Assembly: GCF_019649015.1 (NCBI RefSeq) | Contig: NZ_BLPI01000001.1 | Location: 2,909,001 to 2,973,000, forward strand | Direction of reading: 5' to 3' | Origin: Agarivorans litoreus | GTDB taxonomy: Bacteria > Pseudomonadota > Gammaproteobacteria > Enterobacterales > Celerinatantimonadaceae | Length of the DNA: 64,000 nt | Shown here: positions 1 to 8,840 of the stretch, in pieces | Layout: each line of letters starts with the position of its first letter | Numbering within the stretch: position 1 is the first letter of the stretch | Position numbers and translations under genes: made by a program | The notes under the pieces: model-generated | Seen by the model: the letters and a program-made list of their open reading frames with translations, nothing else | Told to the model about the DNA's origin: nothing | The model's database searches: none

Positions 1-72
1 GATTTTAGCATTTACTGGTATAAAGGAGCCCGCTAGATTTACTAGCTCATTCGCTTGCAGTTGGAAGACAAT

Positions 73-891
73 ATGTCCTTTAATGATGTTGTAGTAGTTG
101 GCCCGTTGGCCGTAGATATGAGCCAAAATAGTATTACGTTTAAGGATAAAAGTGCCTATTTGGGACCATTAAGAACCCATTTGTTGGGATATTTGTGTAA
201 ACATGTCAATCAAGTTGTGGGGAGAGATGACTTGTCTGACGCTGTATGGGGACGGAGTGTCTCAGACCATACAATTAACCAACATATATCTCAGTTACGA
301 AAAGTAATCACTACTTTGAACAATACTGAACTCACCATCGCTACCATTCCCAAAAAGGGTTACATAGCAAGGTGTGAAGCAGTAGGTCAACCCAACCGTG
401 TAAAACCGGAGCCAGTTCAAACTCAAGCAAAAGCCTTGCTATTAAGTGATGCTGAAACTTGCCAAAAAATTCAAAGTTTGAAAACAGAAGGCGAGTTAAA
501 ACAGCTAGAAATGTTCTCTAATGCTGGTTTGTTGCATGAGCGACTAATGAGCAACGAGTTCCAAGCTGTGATCATCGACACCGAGTTAGCTAATGCCGAA
601 GGCTTAAAGCTAATTAAGGCTATCCGCACTGGTCAAACGTTAGCAAGTTCTGACATTGCTATTCTATCTTTAGCCTCTGAAGCCAGTAAACAATTGCTTG
701 GTTTTAATGTTCTGATGGATGTGCAAGGTTTAGTACTTAAGCCGCTCAACATTGAAGTGTTGGATAAACAAATCAAAACAGCCGTAGCAATGCGCTTTAA
801 ACTAAAGCCAAATGCTGCTTATGATCTTGTTCCTACTATGTTAAATAGCGCAGTTAGCGTAAACTTACAGTCTGCTTGTTTAAGTAACTAG
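73..891 (+). CDS. winged-helix DNA-binding protein with C-terminal receiver-like domain
   Basis: The first ~100 residues look like an OmpR/PhoB-type winged helix (Trans_reg_C), with the helix region around SDHTINQHISQLRK and the wing ending in IPKKGY. After a linker, residues ~120-245 resemble a receiver domain: a possible phosphoacceptor Asp169 (VIIDTEL) and the conserved Lys-Pro pair 223-224 (LKPL). The acidic pair near the receiver N-terminus is poor, so phosphorylation is uncertain. Output domain before receiver is the reverse of the usual order. I chose ATG at 73, with GGAAGA just upstream, over TTG at 55. No partner kinase is nearby and the regulon is unknown. Confidence 0.65.
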   Translation: MSFNDVVVVGPLAVDMSQNSITFKDKSAYLGPLRTHLLGYLCKHVNQVVGRDDLSDAVWGRSVSDHTINQHISQLRKVITTLNNTELTIATIPKKGYIARCEAVGQPNRVKPEPVQTQAKALLLSDAETCQKIQSLKTEGELKQLEMFSNAGLLHERLMSNEFQAVIIDTELANAEGLKLIKAIRTGQTLASSDIAILSLASEASKQLLGFNVLMDVQGLVLKPLNIEVLDKQIKTAVAMRFKLKPNAAYDLVPTMLNSAVSVNLQSACLSN

Positions 892-900
892 ACTGAAACT

Positions 901-1248
901 ATGGAACTGACGATTCGCCGTTCATTGGACGGCGCATTATTAATTGATTGCGGTGACGAACATCGGTGTTTTTCGATGTGGCTAGAGCGTGAATTGAATA
1001 AAGATCGTCAGTTTGTTTCTTCCCTAATGGTCAGGCTGAAAAAGTTGTCTGGCTTAGCCGAGCTGCGCATAGACAGTGATGAGTTCCGTTTTGTGGCCAA
1101 TTTAGATGAAGTGAGTATCGAGGTTTCTCAAGACGACGCTTCAGATAATCCAGCACTCTTGCAAGATGCCATGAGTTTAGATGCCGCGCATAGTGCTTGT
1201 GGCTATGACGATTTTGTTGATTTGTTAAAATCTATAGCTAGTTATTAA
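901..1248 (+). CDS. UPF0231 (YacL-like) family protein
   Basis: A 115-residue acidic cytoplasmic protein with no signal peptide or membrane segment. The N-terminal pattern (RRSLDG, then MWLERELN), the central strand-rich DEFRFVANLDEVSIEV and the C-terminal YDDFVDLL resemble E. coli YacL (UPF0231), recalled from memory and not aligned. The molecular function of that family is unknown. It begins 9 bp after the preceding regulator, so the two are probably co-transcribed. The YacL assignment rests on weak overall similarity; a plain hypothetical protein is the alternative. Confidence 0.5.
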   Translation: MELTIRRSLDGALLIDCGDEHRCFSMWLERELNKDRQFVSSLMVRLKKLSGLAELRIDSDEFRFVANLDEVSIEVSQDDASDNPALLQDAMSLDAAHSACGYDDFVDLLKSIASY

Positions 1249-1383
1249 CATGGTGCAAAATTATCATTTAGCTTGAAAATCTTATAAACCTATCTTTGTT
1301 ACTTTTTTATTCATTCAATTCATTACCTTAACCCTGTTATATCTACGGTTTATTCGCCTAGCTACGATTGATTACCTCTTGGC

Positions 1384-1400
1384 TGCACTTTATTAGTGCT
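1384..1400 (+). promoter_or_regulatory. NtrC-like enhancer site 1 for glnK-amtB
   Basis: TGCACTTTATTAGTGCT fits the 17-bp NtrC pattern TGCACCA-N3-TGGTGCA as an imperfect palindrome. It lies about 170 bp upstream of the predicted sigma-54 start, a normal enhancer distance. Its pairing with the second site at 1456 strengthens the call. Confidence 0.55.
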
Positions 1401-1455
1401 GATAAAAATACCACTACTAAAATGTGAACCATGTTGGAGCGTTGTTAAAAAATAT

Positions 1456-1472
1456 AGCACCATAATGGTGCG
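1456..1472 (+). promoter_or_regulatory. NtrC-like enhancer site 2 for glnK-amtB
   Basis: GCACCA-TAA-TGGTGC (1457-1471) is a perfect palindrome matching the NtrC core. It is centred about 100 bp upstream of the predicted start and 72 bp from site 1. NtrC binds such paired sites and activates the sigma-54 holoenzyme when nitrogen is limiting. Confidence 0.7.
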
Positions 1473-1536
1473 TTTGTATTTGTTGTATTTTATGTGAATG
1501 CCTTTAAGTTATTGTTTTTTAAGGTTGATTTTGTTT

Positions 1537-1552
1537 TGGCACAAGCCTTGTA
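1537..1552 (+). promoter_or_regulatory. sigma-54 promoter of glnK-amtB
   Basis: TGGCAC-AAGCC-TTGTA matches the -24/-12 pattern TGGCAC-N5-TTGCW. The spacing between the GG and the -12 G is correct, with one departure (T for C after TTG). Transcription would start near 1563, giving a leader of about 38 nt before glnK. The 352-bp gap 1249-1600 otherwise holds only the two NtrC-like sites. Confidence 0.75.
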
Positions 1553-1600
1553 TTTTGTTATTCGAGAAAAGTTAATCGATGACTCTTTGGAGGAGCTCAA

Positions 1601-1939
1601 ATGAAACTAATTAGCGCGATAATCAAGCCATTCAAATTGGATGACGTGCGTGAAGCCATTGCCGAAGTTGGCGTAGATGGTTTAACCGTATCTGAAGTTA
1701 AAGGTTTTGGTCGTCAAAAAGGTCACACCGAATTATATCGTGGTGCCGAGTACCAAGTTGACTTTTTACCTAAAGTGAAACTGGAAATTGCTACTAGCTC
1801 AGAAAATGTGGATCGCATTATCGAAGCTATTTCTAGTGCTGCTTACACCGGAAAAATTGGTGACGGTAAGATTTTTGTATACGACTTAAGCAACGTAGTA
1901 CGTATTCGTACTGGCGAAATGGATGCAGAGGCTATCTAA
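1601..1939 (+). CDS. glnK: nitrogen regulatory protein P-II
   Basis: A 112-residue PII signalling protein that senses 2-oxoglutarate, ATP and ADP and is modified by GlnD. The T-loop Tyr51 (YRGAEY), the site of uridylylation, is present, as are the B-loop TGKIGDGKIFV and the C-terminal VVRIRTGE. Length is exactly that of E. coli GlnB/GlnK. GlnK is chosen over GlnB because amtB follows 45 bp downstream and the promoter is NtrC/sigma-54 type. When nitrogen is plentiful, unmodified GlnK plugs the AmtB trimer. The start has a strong GGAGG site. Confidence 0.95.
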   Translation: MKLISAIIKPFKLDDVREAIAEVGVDGLTVSEVKGFGRQKGHTELYRGAEYQVDFLPKVKLEIATSSENVDRIIEAISSAAYTGKIGDGKIFVYDLSNVVRIRTGEMDAEAI

Positions 1940-1984
1940 GGGCAACCTTAGCAAGCTAATAACAGGGATTACGGGGAAGTAATT

Positions 1985-3256
1985 ATGGAAAACGAAATTT
2001 ATCAACTGCAATATGCCATCGACACCTTCTACTTTTTGGTGTGTGGCGCATTAGTAATGTGGATGGCCGCTGGTTTCTCTATGCTAGAAGCTGGTTTAGT
2101 TCGCGCTAAAAACACCACAGAAATTCTTACTAAGAACATCGCTCTTTACTCTATCGCATGTATCATGTACTTGATTTGTGGTTACTCAATCATGTATGAC
2201 GGCGGTATCTTCTTATCAGGCATCGAAGCCTTTGACCTAGGTGGCGTATTAGCTTCTAAAGCTGAAGAAGGCTTTGAAGGCGGCAGCGTATACTCAGGTG
2301 CTTCTGACTTCTTCTTCCAAGTAGTATTCGTTGCAACTGCAATGTCTATTGTTTCGGGTGCAGTTGCTGAGCGTATGAAGCTTTGGGCATTCCTAATCTT
2401 CGCTGTAGTGCTAACGGGTTTCATCTACCCTCTAGAAGGTAGCTGGACATGGGGCGGTGCAGACGTATTCGGTCTATACAACCTAGGCGACCTTGGTTTC
2501 TCTGACTTCGCTGGTTCAGGTATTGTTCACTTAGCAGGTGCTGCAGCAGCATTAGCCGGTGTATTACTACTAGGTGCTCGTAAAGGTAAATACGGTAAAA
2601 ACGGTTCGGTTAACCCAATTCCAGGTTCTAACATGCCGCTAGCTACTGTGGGTACTTTCATCTTATGGATGGGTTGGTTTGGCTTTAACGGCGGTTCTGT
2701 ATTGAAACTTGCTGATGCTTCAAACGCTCACTCTGTAGCAATGGTATTCCTAAACACTAACGCTGCTGCTGCGGCTGGTGCAATCGCTGCACTACTAGTG
2801 TGTAAGCTAACTTGGGGTAAAGCAGACCTAACAATGTTACTAAACGGCGCGTTAGCCGGCCTAGTGGCGATTACTGCTGAACCTTCTACTCCTACTGCGC
2901 TTCAAGCTACACTGTTTGGTGCTGTAGCAGGCGTATTGGTTGTAGCGTCTATCGTATTCTTCGATAAGATTAAGATTGATGATCCAGTTGGTGCTATCTC
3001 AGTTCACGGTGTAGTTGGCTTGTTCGGTCTATTGATTGTTCCACTGACTAACGATGGTTCAAGCTTCTCTGGCCAAATCATCGGTGCATTAACTATCTTT
3101 GCATGGGTATTCGTAGCAAGCTTCATCGTATGGAGCATCCTAAAAGCTGTAATGGGTATCCGAGTTTCTGAAGAAGAAGAAATGAACGGTATGGACATTG
3201 CTGATTGTGGTATCGATGCATACCCAGAGTTCGTAACAGTTAAGTCTTCTAGCTAA
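1985..3256 (+). CDS. amtB: ammonium transporter
   Basis: A 423-residue polytopic inner-membrane protein of the Amt/MEP/Rh family that conducts ammonium. The twin pore histidines are visible as His182 (GIVHLAG) and His341 (SVHGVVG), along with the family stretch WGGADVFG near 152. There is no cleavable signal peptide, as in many Amt proteins that start directly with the first helix. It is co-transcribed with glnK and followed by a strong terminator, so the pair is a closed nitrogen-scavenging operon. The C-terminal tail (SEEEEMNGMDIADCG) carries the usual GlnK-contact region. Confidence 0.96.
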   Translation: MENEIYQLQYAIDTFYFLVCGALVMWMAAGFSMLEAGLVRAKNTTEILTKNIALYSIACIMYLICGYSIMYDGGIFLSGIEAFDLGGVLASKAEEGFEGGSVYSGASDFFFQVVFVATAMSIVSGAVAERMKLWAFLIFAVVLTGFIYPLEGSWTWGGADVFGLYNLGDLGFSDFAGSGIVHLAGAAAALAGVLLLGARKGKYGKNGSVNPIPGSNMPLATVGTFILWMGWFGFNGGSVLKLADASNAHSVAMVFLNTNAAAAAGAIAALLVCKLTWGKADLTMLLNGALAGLVAITAEPSTPTALQATLFGAVAGVLVVASIVFFDKIKIDDPVGAISVHGVVGLFGLLIVPLTNDGSSFSGQIIGALTIFAWVFVASFIVWSILKAVMGIRVSEEEEMNGMDIADCGIDAYPEFVTVKSSS

Positions 3257-3270
3257 AATTAAAAAGTAAT

Positions 3271-3300
3271 AAAAAAGGCCCGCTTAGCGGGCCTTTTTTT
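3271..3300 (+). terminator. terminator of glnK-amtB
   Basis: GGCCCGC (3277-3283), loop TTA, GCGGGCC (3287-3293), then seven T. A-rich sequence on the left makes it usable in both directions. Confidence 0.9.
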
Positions 3301-3344
3301 GTTTTAAAACATAGTCAACGATGTGATCCCATGTTAATCTAAAG

Positions 3345-3363
3345 TCAAATGATAACGATTTGC
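3345..3363 (+). promoter_or_regulatory. candidate Fur box of fbpABC
   Basis: TCAAATGATAACGATTTGC matches the 19-bp Fur consensus at 12 positions, including the core TGATAA and ATT. It lies 28 bp upstream of the iron-binding protein gene, where iron repression would be expected. The match is modest. Confidence 0.4.
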
Positions 3364-3390
3364 GTTTAACATATATTGAAGGACTCATTT

Positions 3391-4425
3391 GTGAATAAAT
3401 CAGTATTTTCTTCATTAGTGGCTGTATTGGCTTCACTAGTGGCAGCCACGCCAGCCTTAGCTGCAGAAGAAGTAAACTTATACTCTTACCGCCAACAAAG
3501 CTTGTTACAACCATTAACTGATGCGTTTACCGAAGAAACCGGCATTAAGGTGAATGTTGTGCATGCTGAAAAAGGTTTAGCTGAAAAGATTAAAGCGGCA
3601 GGCGAAAACAACCCTGCAGATTTGGTACTAACTGTTGATATAGGCCGTTTGGAAGAAGTGCGCGCTGCCGGTTTATTTGAAGCGGTTCAGTCTCCAGTTA
3701 TTGATGAAGTAGTGCCTGCTCACTTACGCCACCCAGATAACTTATGGTTTGCCCTTACTACACGCGCTCGGGTTATTTATGCTCATAAAGACCGCGTTAA
3801 AGAAGGCGAGCTTAATTCACTTAAAGATTTAGCTGATCCCAAATGGCAAGGCCGTATCTGTACCCGTTCTGGTAAGCATGTTTACAACATTGGTTTAATT
3901 GCTTCAGTGATTGCAGAAGACGGTGAAGCTGCCGCAGAAACGTGGCTAAAAGGTCTAAAAGCTAACTTGGCACGCAAGCCACAGGGTAACGATCGTGCTC
4001 AAGCTAAAGCCATCTTCGAAGGCCAGTGTGACTTAGCGATTGCTAACCGTTACTACATGGGCAAGATGTTCTACAACAGTAAGAGCCCAGAGCAGCAAGA
4101 GTGGGCTGAGCAGATCCGTGTTGTATACTTAGACCAAGACATTGGCGGCCGCGGTCAGCACATTAACATTTCAGGTGCAGGTTTATTGAAAACGGCTAAA
4201 AATAAAGACAACGCAATTAAGTTGTTAGAGTTCTTAGTAGGCGAGAAAGCGCAAGGTTTATACGCAACCGCCAACTTTGAAGAGCCGGTTCGTGCAGGCA
4301 TTAAAACTGACGAGTTTATTGAAAGCTTAGGTGATTTTAAAGCTGACCGCATTTCTCTGCAAGAAGTGGCAGATCAACGTGCAGCAGCAGCACGTTTAGT
4401 TGACCGTGTTGGCTATGACATGTAA
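3391..4425 (+). CDS. fbpA: ferric iron ABC transporter, periplasmic binding protein
   Basis: A 344-residue protein of the FbpA/FutA/IdiA class that binds Fe(III) in the periplasm. The N-terminal signal peptide (hydrophobic VFSSLVAVLASLVAA, cut after ALA) precedes VNLYSYRQQ, the first strand of the fold. Paired tyrosines Tyr221-Tyr222 in NRYYMGKM are the conserved iron ligands. I chose GTG at 3391, with GAAGGA 7 bp upstream, over TTG at 3376. Permease and ATPase genes follow. An upstream Fur-like site suggests iron repression. Confidence 0.9.
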   Translation: MNKSVFSSLVAVLASLVAATPALAAEEVNLYSYRQQSLLQPLTDAFTEETGIKVNVVHAEKGLAEKIKAAGENNPADLVLTVDIGRLEEVRAAGLFEAVQSPVIDEVVPAHLRHPDNLWFALTTRARVIYAHKDRVKEGELNSLKDLADPKWQGRICTRSGKHVYNIGLIASVIAEDGEAAAETWLKGLKANLARKPQGNDRAQAKAIFEGQCDLAIANRYYMGKMFYNSKSPEQQEWAEQIRVVYLDQDIGGRGQHINISGAGLLKTAKNKDNAIKLLEFLVGEKAQGLYATANFEEPVRAGIKTDEFIESLGDFKADRISLQEVADQRAAAARLVDRVGYDM

Positions 4426-4527
4426 AGATTGTTAAACTTGCAATTCTACTAGCAAGCATAGATAGAGCTGGCCTTAGGTCAGCTTTATTAGTTTTCGGTT
4501 TCGTGCCGTTTATTTTATTTGGAAGCT

Positions 4528-6210
4528 ATGAGCACTACCGCTAATTCAACTTCGCCTTTCTCGTTAGCTCGTTTACGCTTTGACCCATGGGTATGGCTTG
4601 CTATGGCCATTGCAGCTTTAGCAATGGTTCCTATCGTTACTATTTTTGCCCTATCATGGTCAAATAACCAAGATATATGGCGGCATTTGCTGGATACGGT
4701 ATTTTGGATTTATGTTAAAAATACCCTAGTGCTGTGCTTAGGCGTGGCCTTGTTTACTAGTTTAATGGGCACTGGTGCGGCTTGGTTAGTCACGCGCTTT
4801 AACTTCCCTCTGAAGTCGGTTTTGGTTTGGGCGCTGTTGCTACCTTTAGCGGTGCCTAGTTATATACTCGCCTTCGTTATCACCGATCAGCTTGAATACG
4901 CAGGCTTTGTGCAAAAAAGCTTGCGCGCTCTATTTGGCTGGCAAACCGCACGAGACTATTGGTTCCCGGAAATACGCTCTATTCAAGGCGCCATTGCGGT
5001 ATTGAGTTTAGTGCTATATCCCTATGTGTATTTGTTAGCTCGTGCTGCTTTTGTGGAGCAAGCTGCACAGCTTTTTGAAATGAGCCGCTGCCTAGGCAAA
5101 AGTCAAACTCAGAGCTTTTTTAAGGTAGCATTGCCACTAGCGCGACCTGCCATTGTGGTTGGGGTTACATTAGCGCTTATGGAAACCATTAACGAATATG
5201 GCACGGTAGAGTTTTTTGCAGTGCCTACGTTAACTGCGGGAATATTTGATGTATGGCTAAATATGAGCAGTTTGTCGGCCGCTGCTCAAATAGCCTTACT
5301 GCTGGTGAGTTTTTCTATATTGCTGCTGGGTTTGGAGCGCTATAGCCGCAACGCTGGTAAGTTTTATAAGCTAACCGGTCAATCTCCCGCTATGTTTGCC
5401 GAACCGCTTTCGGGCTTCAAGGCGTGGCTCGCGACCGCTTTATGTTTATTGCCGATTAGCCTTGGTTTTATTTTGCCAATCACGGTGTTAACTAATTATG
5501 CATTGCGCAATTTAGACCAAGGCTTAGAGCTATATTTAAGCAGCGCTTGGAACAGCTTTTCTCTGGCGATTATGGCTGCGTTGCTAACGACGATTTTAGG
5601 TTTGTTGTTAGCCTATGGAGTTCGTTTATCTAAAAGTAATAAAATACGGAGTATCGCAGAGGCCGCTACCTTAGGTTACGCCATCCCCGGTGCGGTGCTA
5701 GCGGTAGGGATTTTATACCCGCTTGGTGTGTTTGATAATGCTGTTGATAGCTTGATGAAAGCTTGGTTTGATTATCCCACCGGGTTACTGCTCACGGGCA
5801 CCGGTGGCGCCTTGGTACTAGCCTATTCGCTGCGTTTTATCGCTTTAAGTTACCGTACTCTCGACGCAAGCCTTACCAAAATTACTCCTGAGATGGATGA
5901 TGCTTCACGTATTCTTGGCAGTCGCTCAGGCAAAACCCTTTGGCGTATTCATCTGCCATTAATTCGGCCAAGCGTACTTACCGCCATGTTACTGGTATTT
6001 GTAGATACCATGAAAGAGTTACCTATCACCTTGATTCTAAGGCCGTTTAATTTTGATACTTTATCAACCCAAGTATGGGATTTAGCCTCTTTAGAACAGC
6101 TTGAGCAAAGCGCTTTGGCTGCATTAACTATATTACTGGCGGGCATTATCCCGGTTATTATTATGAGTCGAAATATCGGTTCTTCTGAACGTCGCCCACA
6201 AGGACAATAA
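4528..6210 (+). CDS. fbpB: ferric iron ABC transporter, permease (two fused halves)
   Basis: A 560-residue inner-membrane permease with about twelve membrane segments. It consists of two homologous halves, each with the EAA loop that contacts the ATPase: around ASQ-type FEMSRCLGKS-QSFFKVALPLARPA in the first half and MDDASRILGSRSGKTLWRIHL in the second. This duplicated arrangement is typical of FbpB/ThiP-type permeases. ATG at 4528 is preferred; the GGAAG upstream is unusually close (2 bp), so the start is not certain. It lies 102 bp after fbpA and 7 bp before fbpC. Confidence 0.9.
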   Translation: MSTTANSTSPFSLARLRFDPWVWLAMAIAALAMVPIVTIFALSWSNNQDIWRHLLDTVFWIYVKNTLVLCLGVALFTSLMGTGAAWLVTRFNFPLKSVLVWALLLPLAVPSYILAFVITDQLEYAGFVQKSLRALFGWQTARDYWFPEIRSIQGAIAVLSLVLYPYVYLLARAAFVEQAAQLFEMSRCLGKSQTQSFFKVALPLARPAIVVGVTLALMETINEYGTVEFFAVPTLTAGIFDVWLNMSSLSAAAQIALLLVSFSILLLGLERYSRNAGKFYKLTGQSPAMFAEPLSGFKAWLATALCLLPISLGFILPITVLTNYALRNLDQGLELYLSSAWNSFSLAIMAALLTTILGLLLAYGVRLSKSNKIRSIAEAATLGYAIPGAVLAVGILYPLGVFDNAVDSLMKAWFDYPTGLLLTGTGGALVLAYSLRFIALSYRTLDASLTKITPEMDDASRILGSRSGKTLWRIHLPLIRPSVLTAMLLVFVDTMKELPITLILRPFNFDTLSTQVWDLASLEQLEQSALAALTILLAGIIPVIIMSRNIGSSERRPQGQ

Positions 6211-6217
6211 ACCCGCA

Positions 6218-7276
6218 ATGAGTATTGTTTTACGCAAAGTTAATCATTTTTATGGTGAGCAACAGGCATTAAAAGATGTCAGCATTGAAGTGAGCGAAAA
6301 TCAAATTGTTGCCTTACTTGGGCCTTCTGGCTGCGGTAAAACCACACTATTACGTCTTATTGCCGGTTTAGAGCGACTGCAAAGCGGCGAGCTTTACTTG
6401 CAAGACAAGCTAGTGGCTGCGCCCCAGCAAGCGATTCATTTAGCGCCAGAGCAACGTGCCATTGGCATGATGTTCCAAGACTATGCCTTATTCCCTCACA
6501 TGAGTGTGCGTAAAAATATCGAGTACGGTTTACGCAAGCAACAAGATCTTGCTAAACGGACTCGTTGGATTAAAGAAAGCTTAGACAATATGGGTATGCA
6601 GGGCTTATTAGAACGCTTTCCGCATACCCTATCGGGTGGCCAACAGCAACGGGTTGCCTTACTGCGCGCATTAGCGCCAGAGCCAAGTACGTTGTTGTTA
6701 GATGAGCCATTTTCAGCACTTGATGAACACCTTCGTCAACAAGTGCGAGAAGAAACCCTTGATGTACTGAAGAAGACCAATACCCCTGCAGTAATGGTGA
6801 CTCACGACCCATTAGAGGCAATGTTTATTGCTGACAAAATTGTGGTAATGGAGAAGGGGGAAATTGTGCAAAATGCTAGTCCTCAGGAGATTTACAATCA
6901 CCCTAAAAATGCTTTTGTTGCAGCCTTGTTTGGCCCTAGCAATCGCTTTGAAGTAACAGTGGAGGAAAACAAAGTTAACACGCCACTTGGAGTGTTTTCT
7001 GCAACTGAGATAGAAAATCAGCAAACAGCCGAGATTATAGTGCGTGCAAAAGACATTGTTGTGCATCAGCTAGAAAACAAAGATCAGATAGAAGCTACAG
7101 TGATATCAGTGCATGCAATGGGTAACGAAACTCACTTTAGATTGCAACTAAGCAATATGCCTGAGCGGGTGATTCACGCGCGAATGCGCGATCATTGGCA
7201 AGCGAGTGCTGGCACAAAAGTATGGTTATCGGTAGATAGGGATGCGGCATTTGTCTTCCCTAAAGCATCGCTTTAG
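6218..7276 (+). CDS. fbpC: ferric iron ABC transporter, ATPase
   Basis: A 352-residue ABC ATPase powering the FbpAB importer from the cytoplasmic face. Walker A GPSGCGKTT is at residues 35-43, the Q-loop in MMFQDYALFPHMSV, the signature LSGGQQQR, Walker B LLLDEP and the switch histidine in VTHDP. A C-terminal ~110-residue TOBE-like regulatory region follows (for example ATVISVHAMGNETHFRL), as in FbpC and PotA. It starts 7 bp after the permease, so translation is probably coupled. Ferric iron is inferred from the binding protein; the ATPase alone would not tell. Confidence 0.9.
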   Translation: MSIVLRKVNHFYGEQQALKDVSIEVSENQIVALLGPSGCGKTTLLRLIAGLERLQSGELYLQDKLVAAPQQAIHLAPEQRAIGMMFQDYALFPHMSVRKNIEYGLRKQQDLAKRTRWIKESLDNMGMQGLLERFPHTLSGGQQQRVALLRALAPEPSTLLLDEPFSALDEHLRQQVREETLDVLKKTNTPAVMVTHDPLEAMFIADKIVVMEKGEIVQNASPQEIYNHPKNAFVAALFGPSNRFEVTVEENKVNTPLGVFSATEIENQQTAEIIVRAKDIVVHQLENKDQIEATVISVHAMGNETHFRLQLSNMPERVIHARMRDHWQASAGTKVWLSVDRDAAFVFPKASL

Positions 7277-7295
7277 GGAAGCTAATTAGGCGTAG

Positions 7296-7763
7296 TTAGC
7301 CAACCTCGAAGAGTTCTTTCACAGACTGGAAGACATCGGCAATATCTACTTGGCGAGTAGGAGTGATAAAAATGGTGTCATCACCAGCAATGGTGCCAAG
7401 AATACCCTCAGCTTTGCCTAATGAGTCTAGCAAACGGGCGATTAGTTGAGCTGCGCCGGGGCTGGTGTGGATAACGATGAGTGCGTCATTGAAATCCATT
7501 TCTAATACTAAGATTTTAAGTTGGCTAGAAACGGTTGGAACTCCTAATTCTGCCGGTAAGCAGTAAACCATTTCCATTTTTGCGTTACGCGTACGCACCG
7601 CGCCAAATTTACTTAGCATGCGTGACACTTTCGATTGATTAATGTTTTCGAAACCTTGCTCTTGCAGGGCGGTCACTATTTCGGCTTGCGAGCCAAATCG
7701 TTCCTCTTTTAACAGTGATTTAAAGGCTTTTATTAACTGTTCTTGTTTATCGCTATATTTCAT
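7296..7763 (-). CDS. argR: arginine repressor
   Basis: A 155-residue arginine-responsive regulator. The N-terminal winged helix carries the DNA-recognition segment [20 protein letters not shown]. The C-terminal hexamerisation and arginine-binding domain has the hallmark [11 protein letters not shown]. Length matches E. coli ArgR (156). It is divergent from an arginine-type binding protein gene, with ARG-box-like palindromes in between, and mdh is nearby, as in many gammaproteobacteria. The shared region suggests autoregulation. Confidence 0.95.
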   Translation of the reverse strand: MKYSDKQEQLIKAFKSLLKEERFGSQAEIVTALQEQGFENINQSKVSRMLSKFGAVRTRNAKMEMVYCLPAELGVPTVSSQLKILVLEMDFNDALIVIHTSPGAAQLIARLLDSLGKAEGILGTIAGDDTIFITPTRQVDIADVFQSVKELFEVG

Positions 7764-7814
7764 CGGTGATCCGAGCTTATAAATCCGTTGTCATTGTCGC
7801 CAACTTTTTACTCT

Positions 7815-7853
7815 AATTCAACTTTATTCTAGTTTTATGCATATAAATGCATA
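7815..7853 (+). promoter_or_regulatory. ARG boxes between argR and the amino-acid binding protein gene
   Basis: TATGCATATAAATGCATA (7836-7853) is a near-perfect palindrome fitting the ArgR pattern TGAAT-N4-ATTCA with one change per arm. Three bases upstream, 7815-7832 is a weaker box that keeps one ATTC half. The 3-bp separation is the standard spacing of ArgR box pairs, so the hexamer could repress both flanking genes. Confidence 0.6.
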
Positions 7854-7952
7854 CTCCGGCACAGAATTATTATTGCATTTAATAACAATTAGTTGTGAGC
7901 CTTTGCTAAGCTGAATTATGATAGCCCCATCCGGCTCGATGAGTAGTTGATT

Positions 7953-8660
7953 ATGTGGATTAAACTTTTCATTCTTCTTCCTGTTTTGATCTTTGGTTCA
8001 GCCTTTGCTGAAGATAAACCCCTGCGAATTGTTACCGAAGCCTCTTACCCGCCTTTTGAAGCCTTTGACGAGCAAAAGCAACTGGTAGGTTTTGACATTG
8101 AGCTAGCCAAAGCGATATGCCTACAAATAAATAGAGAGTGCGAGTTTTATCACCAGCCCTTTGATAGCCTGCTCACCAGTGTGGCGGCGGGGCATTACAA
8201 CATAGCTATTTCTGCCCTCGATATCACCGAGCAGCGCAAACAGTTAGTTAACTTTAGTGATGCCTATTTTGACAACATGGCGGTGTATATTACTGGTTCG
8301 AAGCAAAAGATCGCTGATAGCGCTGTGGTGGCGGTACAAAGTGGATCTAGCTTTATGCGTTTTTTACGTGAGCAACGGCCAGATATTTTGTCGATTGCTT
8401 ATCCCAGTTACCAATTGGCACTTAATGATTTAGAACAAACGAAAATAGATGCGGTGTTTTTGGATGCCGCTGCCGCGCACTACTGGTTAGCGAGTCATCC
8501 AAATTTTGTTACTCAAGTAGACGAAAGCTATCCTGCCAGTGGTTTAGGAATGGCTATTTCCAAGCAAGACGAAGACCTGCTGAATCAAATCAACCATGCG
8601 CTTAAAGTGTTAAAAAATAATGGTACTTACCAAACAATATATCAGTCCTTTTTTAACTAA
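7953..8660 (+). CDS. arginine-type amino-acid ABC transporter binding protein (ArtI/ArtJ-like)
   Basis: A periplasmic solute-binding protein of family 3. A signal peptide ends in GSAFA before EDKPLRIVTEASYPPFE, the classic opening of this family. The GFDIELAKAIC segment and the DITEQRKQLVNFSDAYF stretch, with its ligand-contacting Arg and Asp, are conserved. The mature protein is about 217 residues, typical of ArtJ/HisJ. No permease or ATPase gene lies beside it, so it must share a transporter elsewhere. The ARG boxes upstream support arginine or a related cationic amino acid. ATG at 7953 is chosen over TTG at 7947. Confidence 0.8.
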   Translation: MWIKLFILLPVLIFGSAFAEDKPLRIVTEASYPPFEAFDEQKQLVGFDIELAKAICLQINRECEFYHQPFDSLLTSVAAGHYNIAISALDITEQRKQLVNFSDAYFDNMAVYITGSKQKIADSAVVAVQSGSSFMRFLREQRPDILSIAYPSYQLALNDLEQTKIDAVFLDAAAAHYWLASHPNFVTQVDESYPASGLGMAISKQDEDLLNQINHALKVLKNNGTYQTIYQSFFN

Positions 8661-8840
8661 CAAATACTGTTAGACCAAGGTCTTAAGCCATATTGTTAAA
8701 GTGTGATTAAGGCAGCCTTTTCCTGTTTTAAACTTGCTTTAAAAATGTTGCTAAATTGTATTTTGAGGCGGATTCCGTTATCTTGTCAGCTGTCTCTATA
8801 GACATCCCCTCTACAACTACAAAAAGCATGGAGAAGTTTG

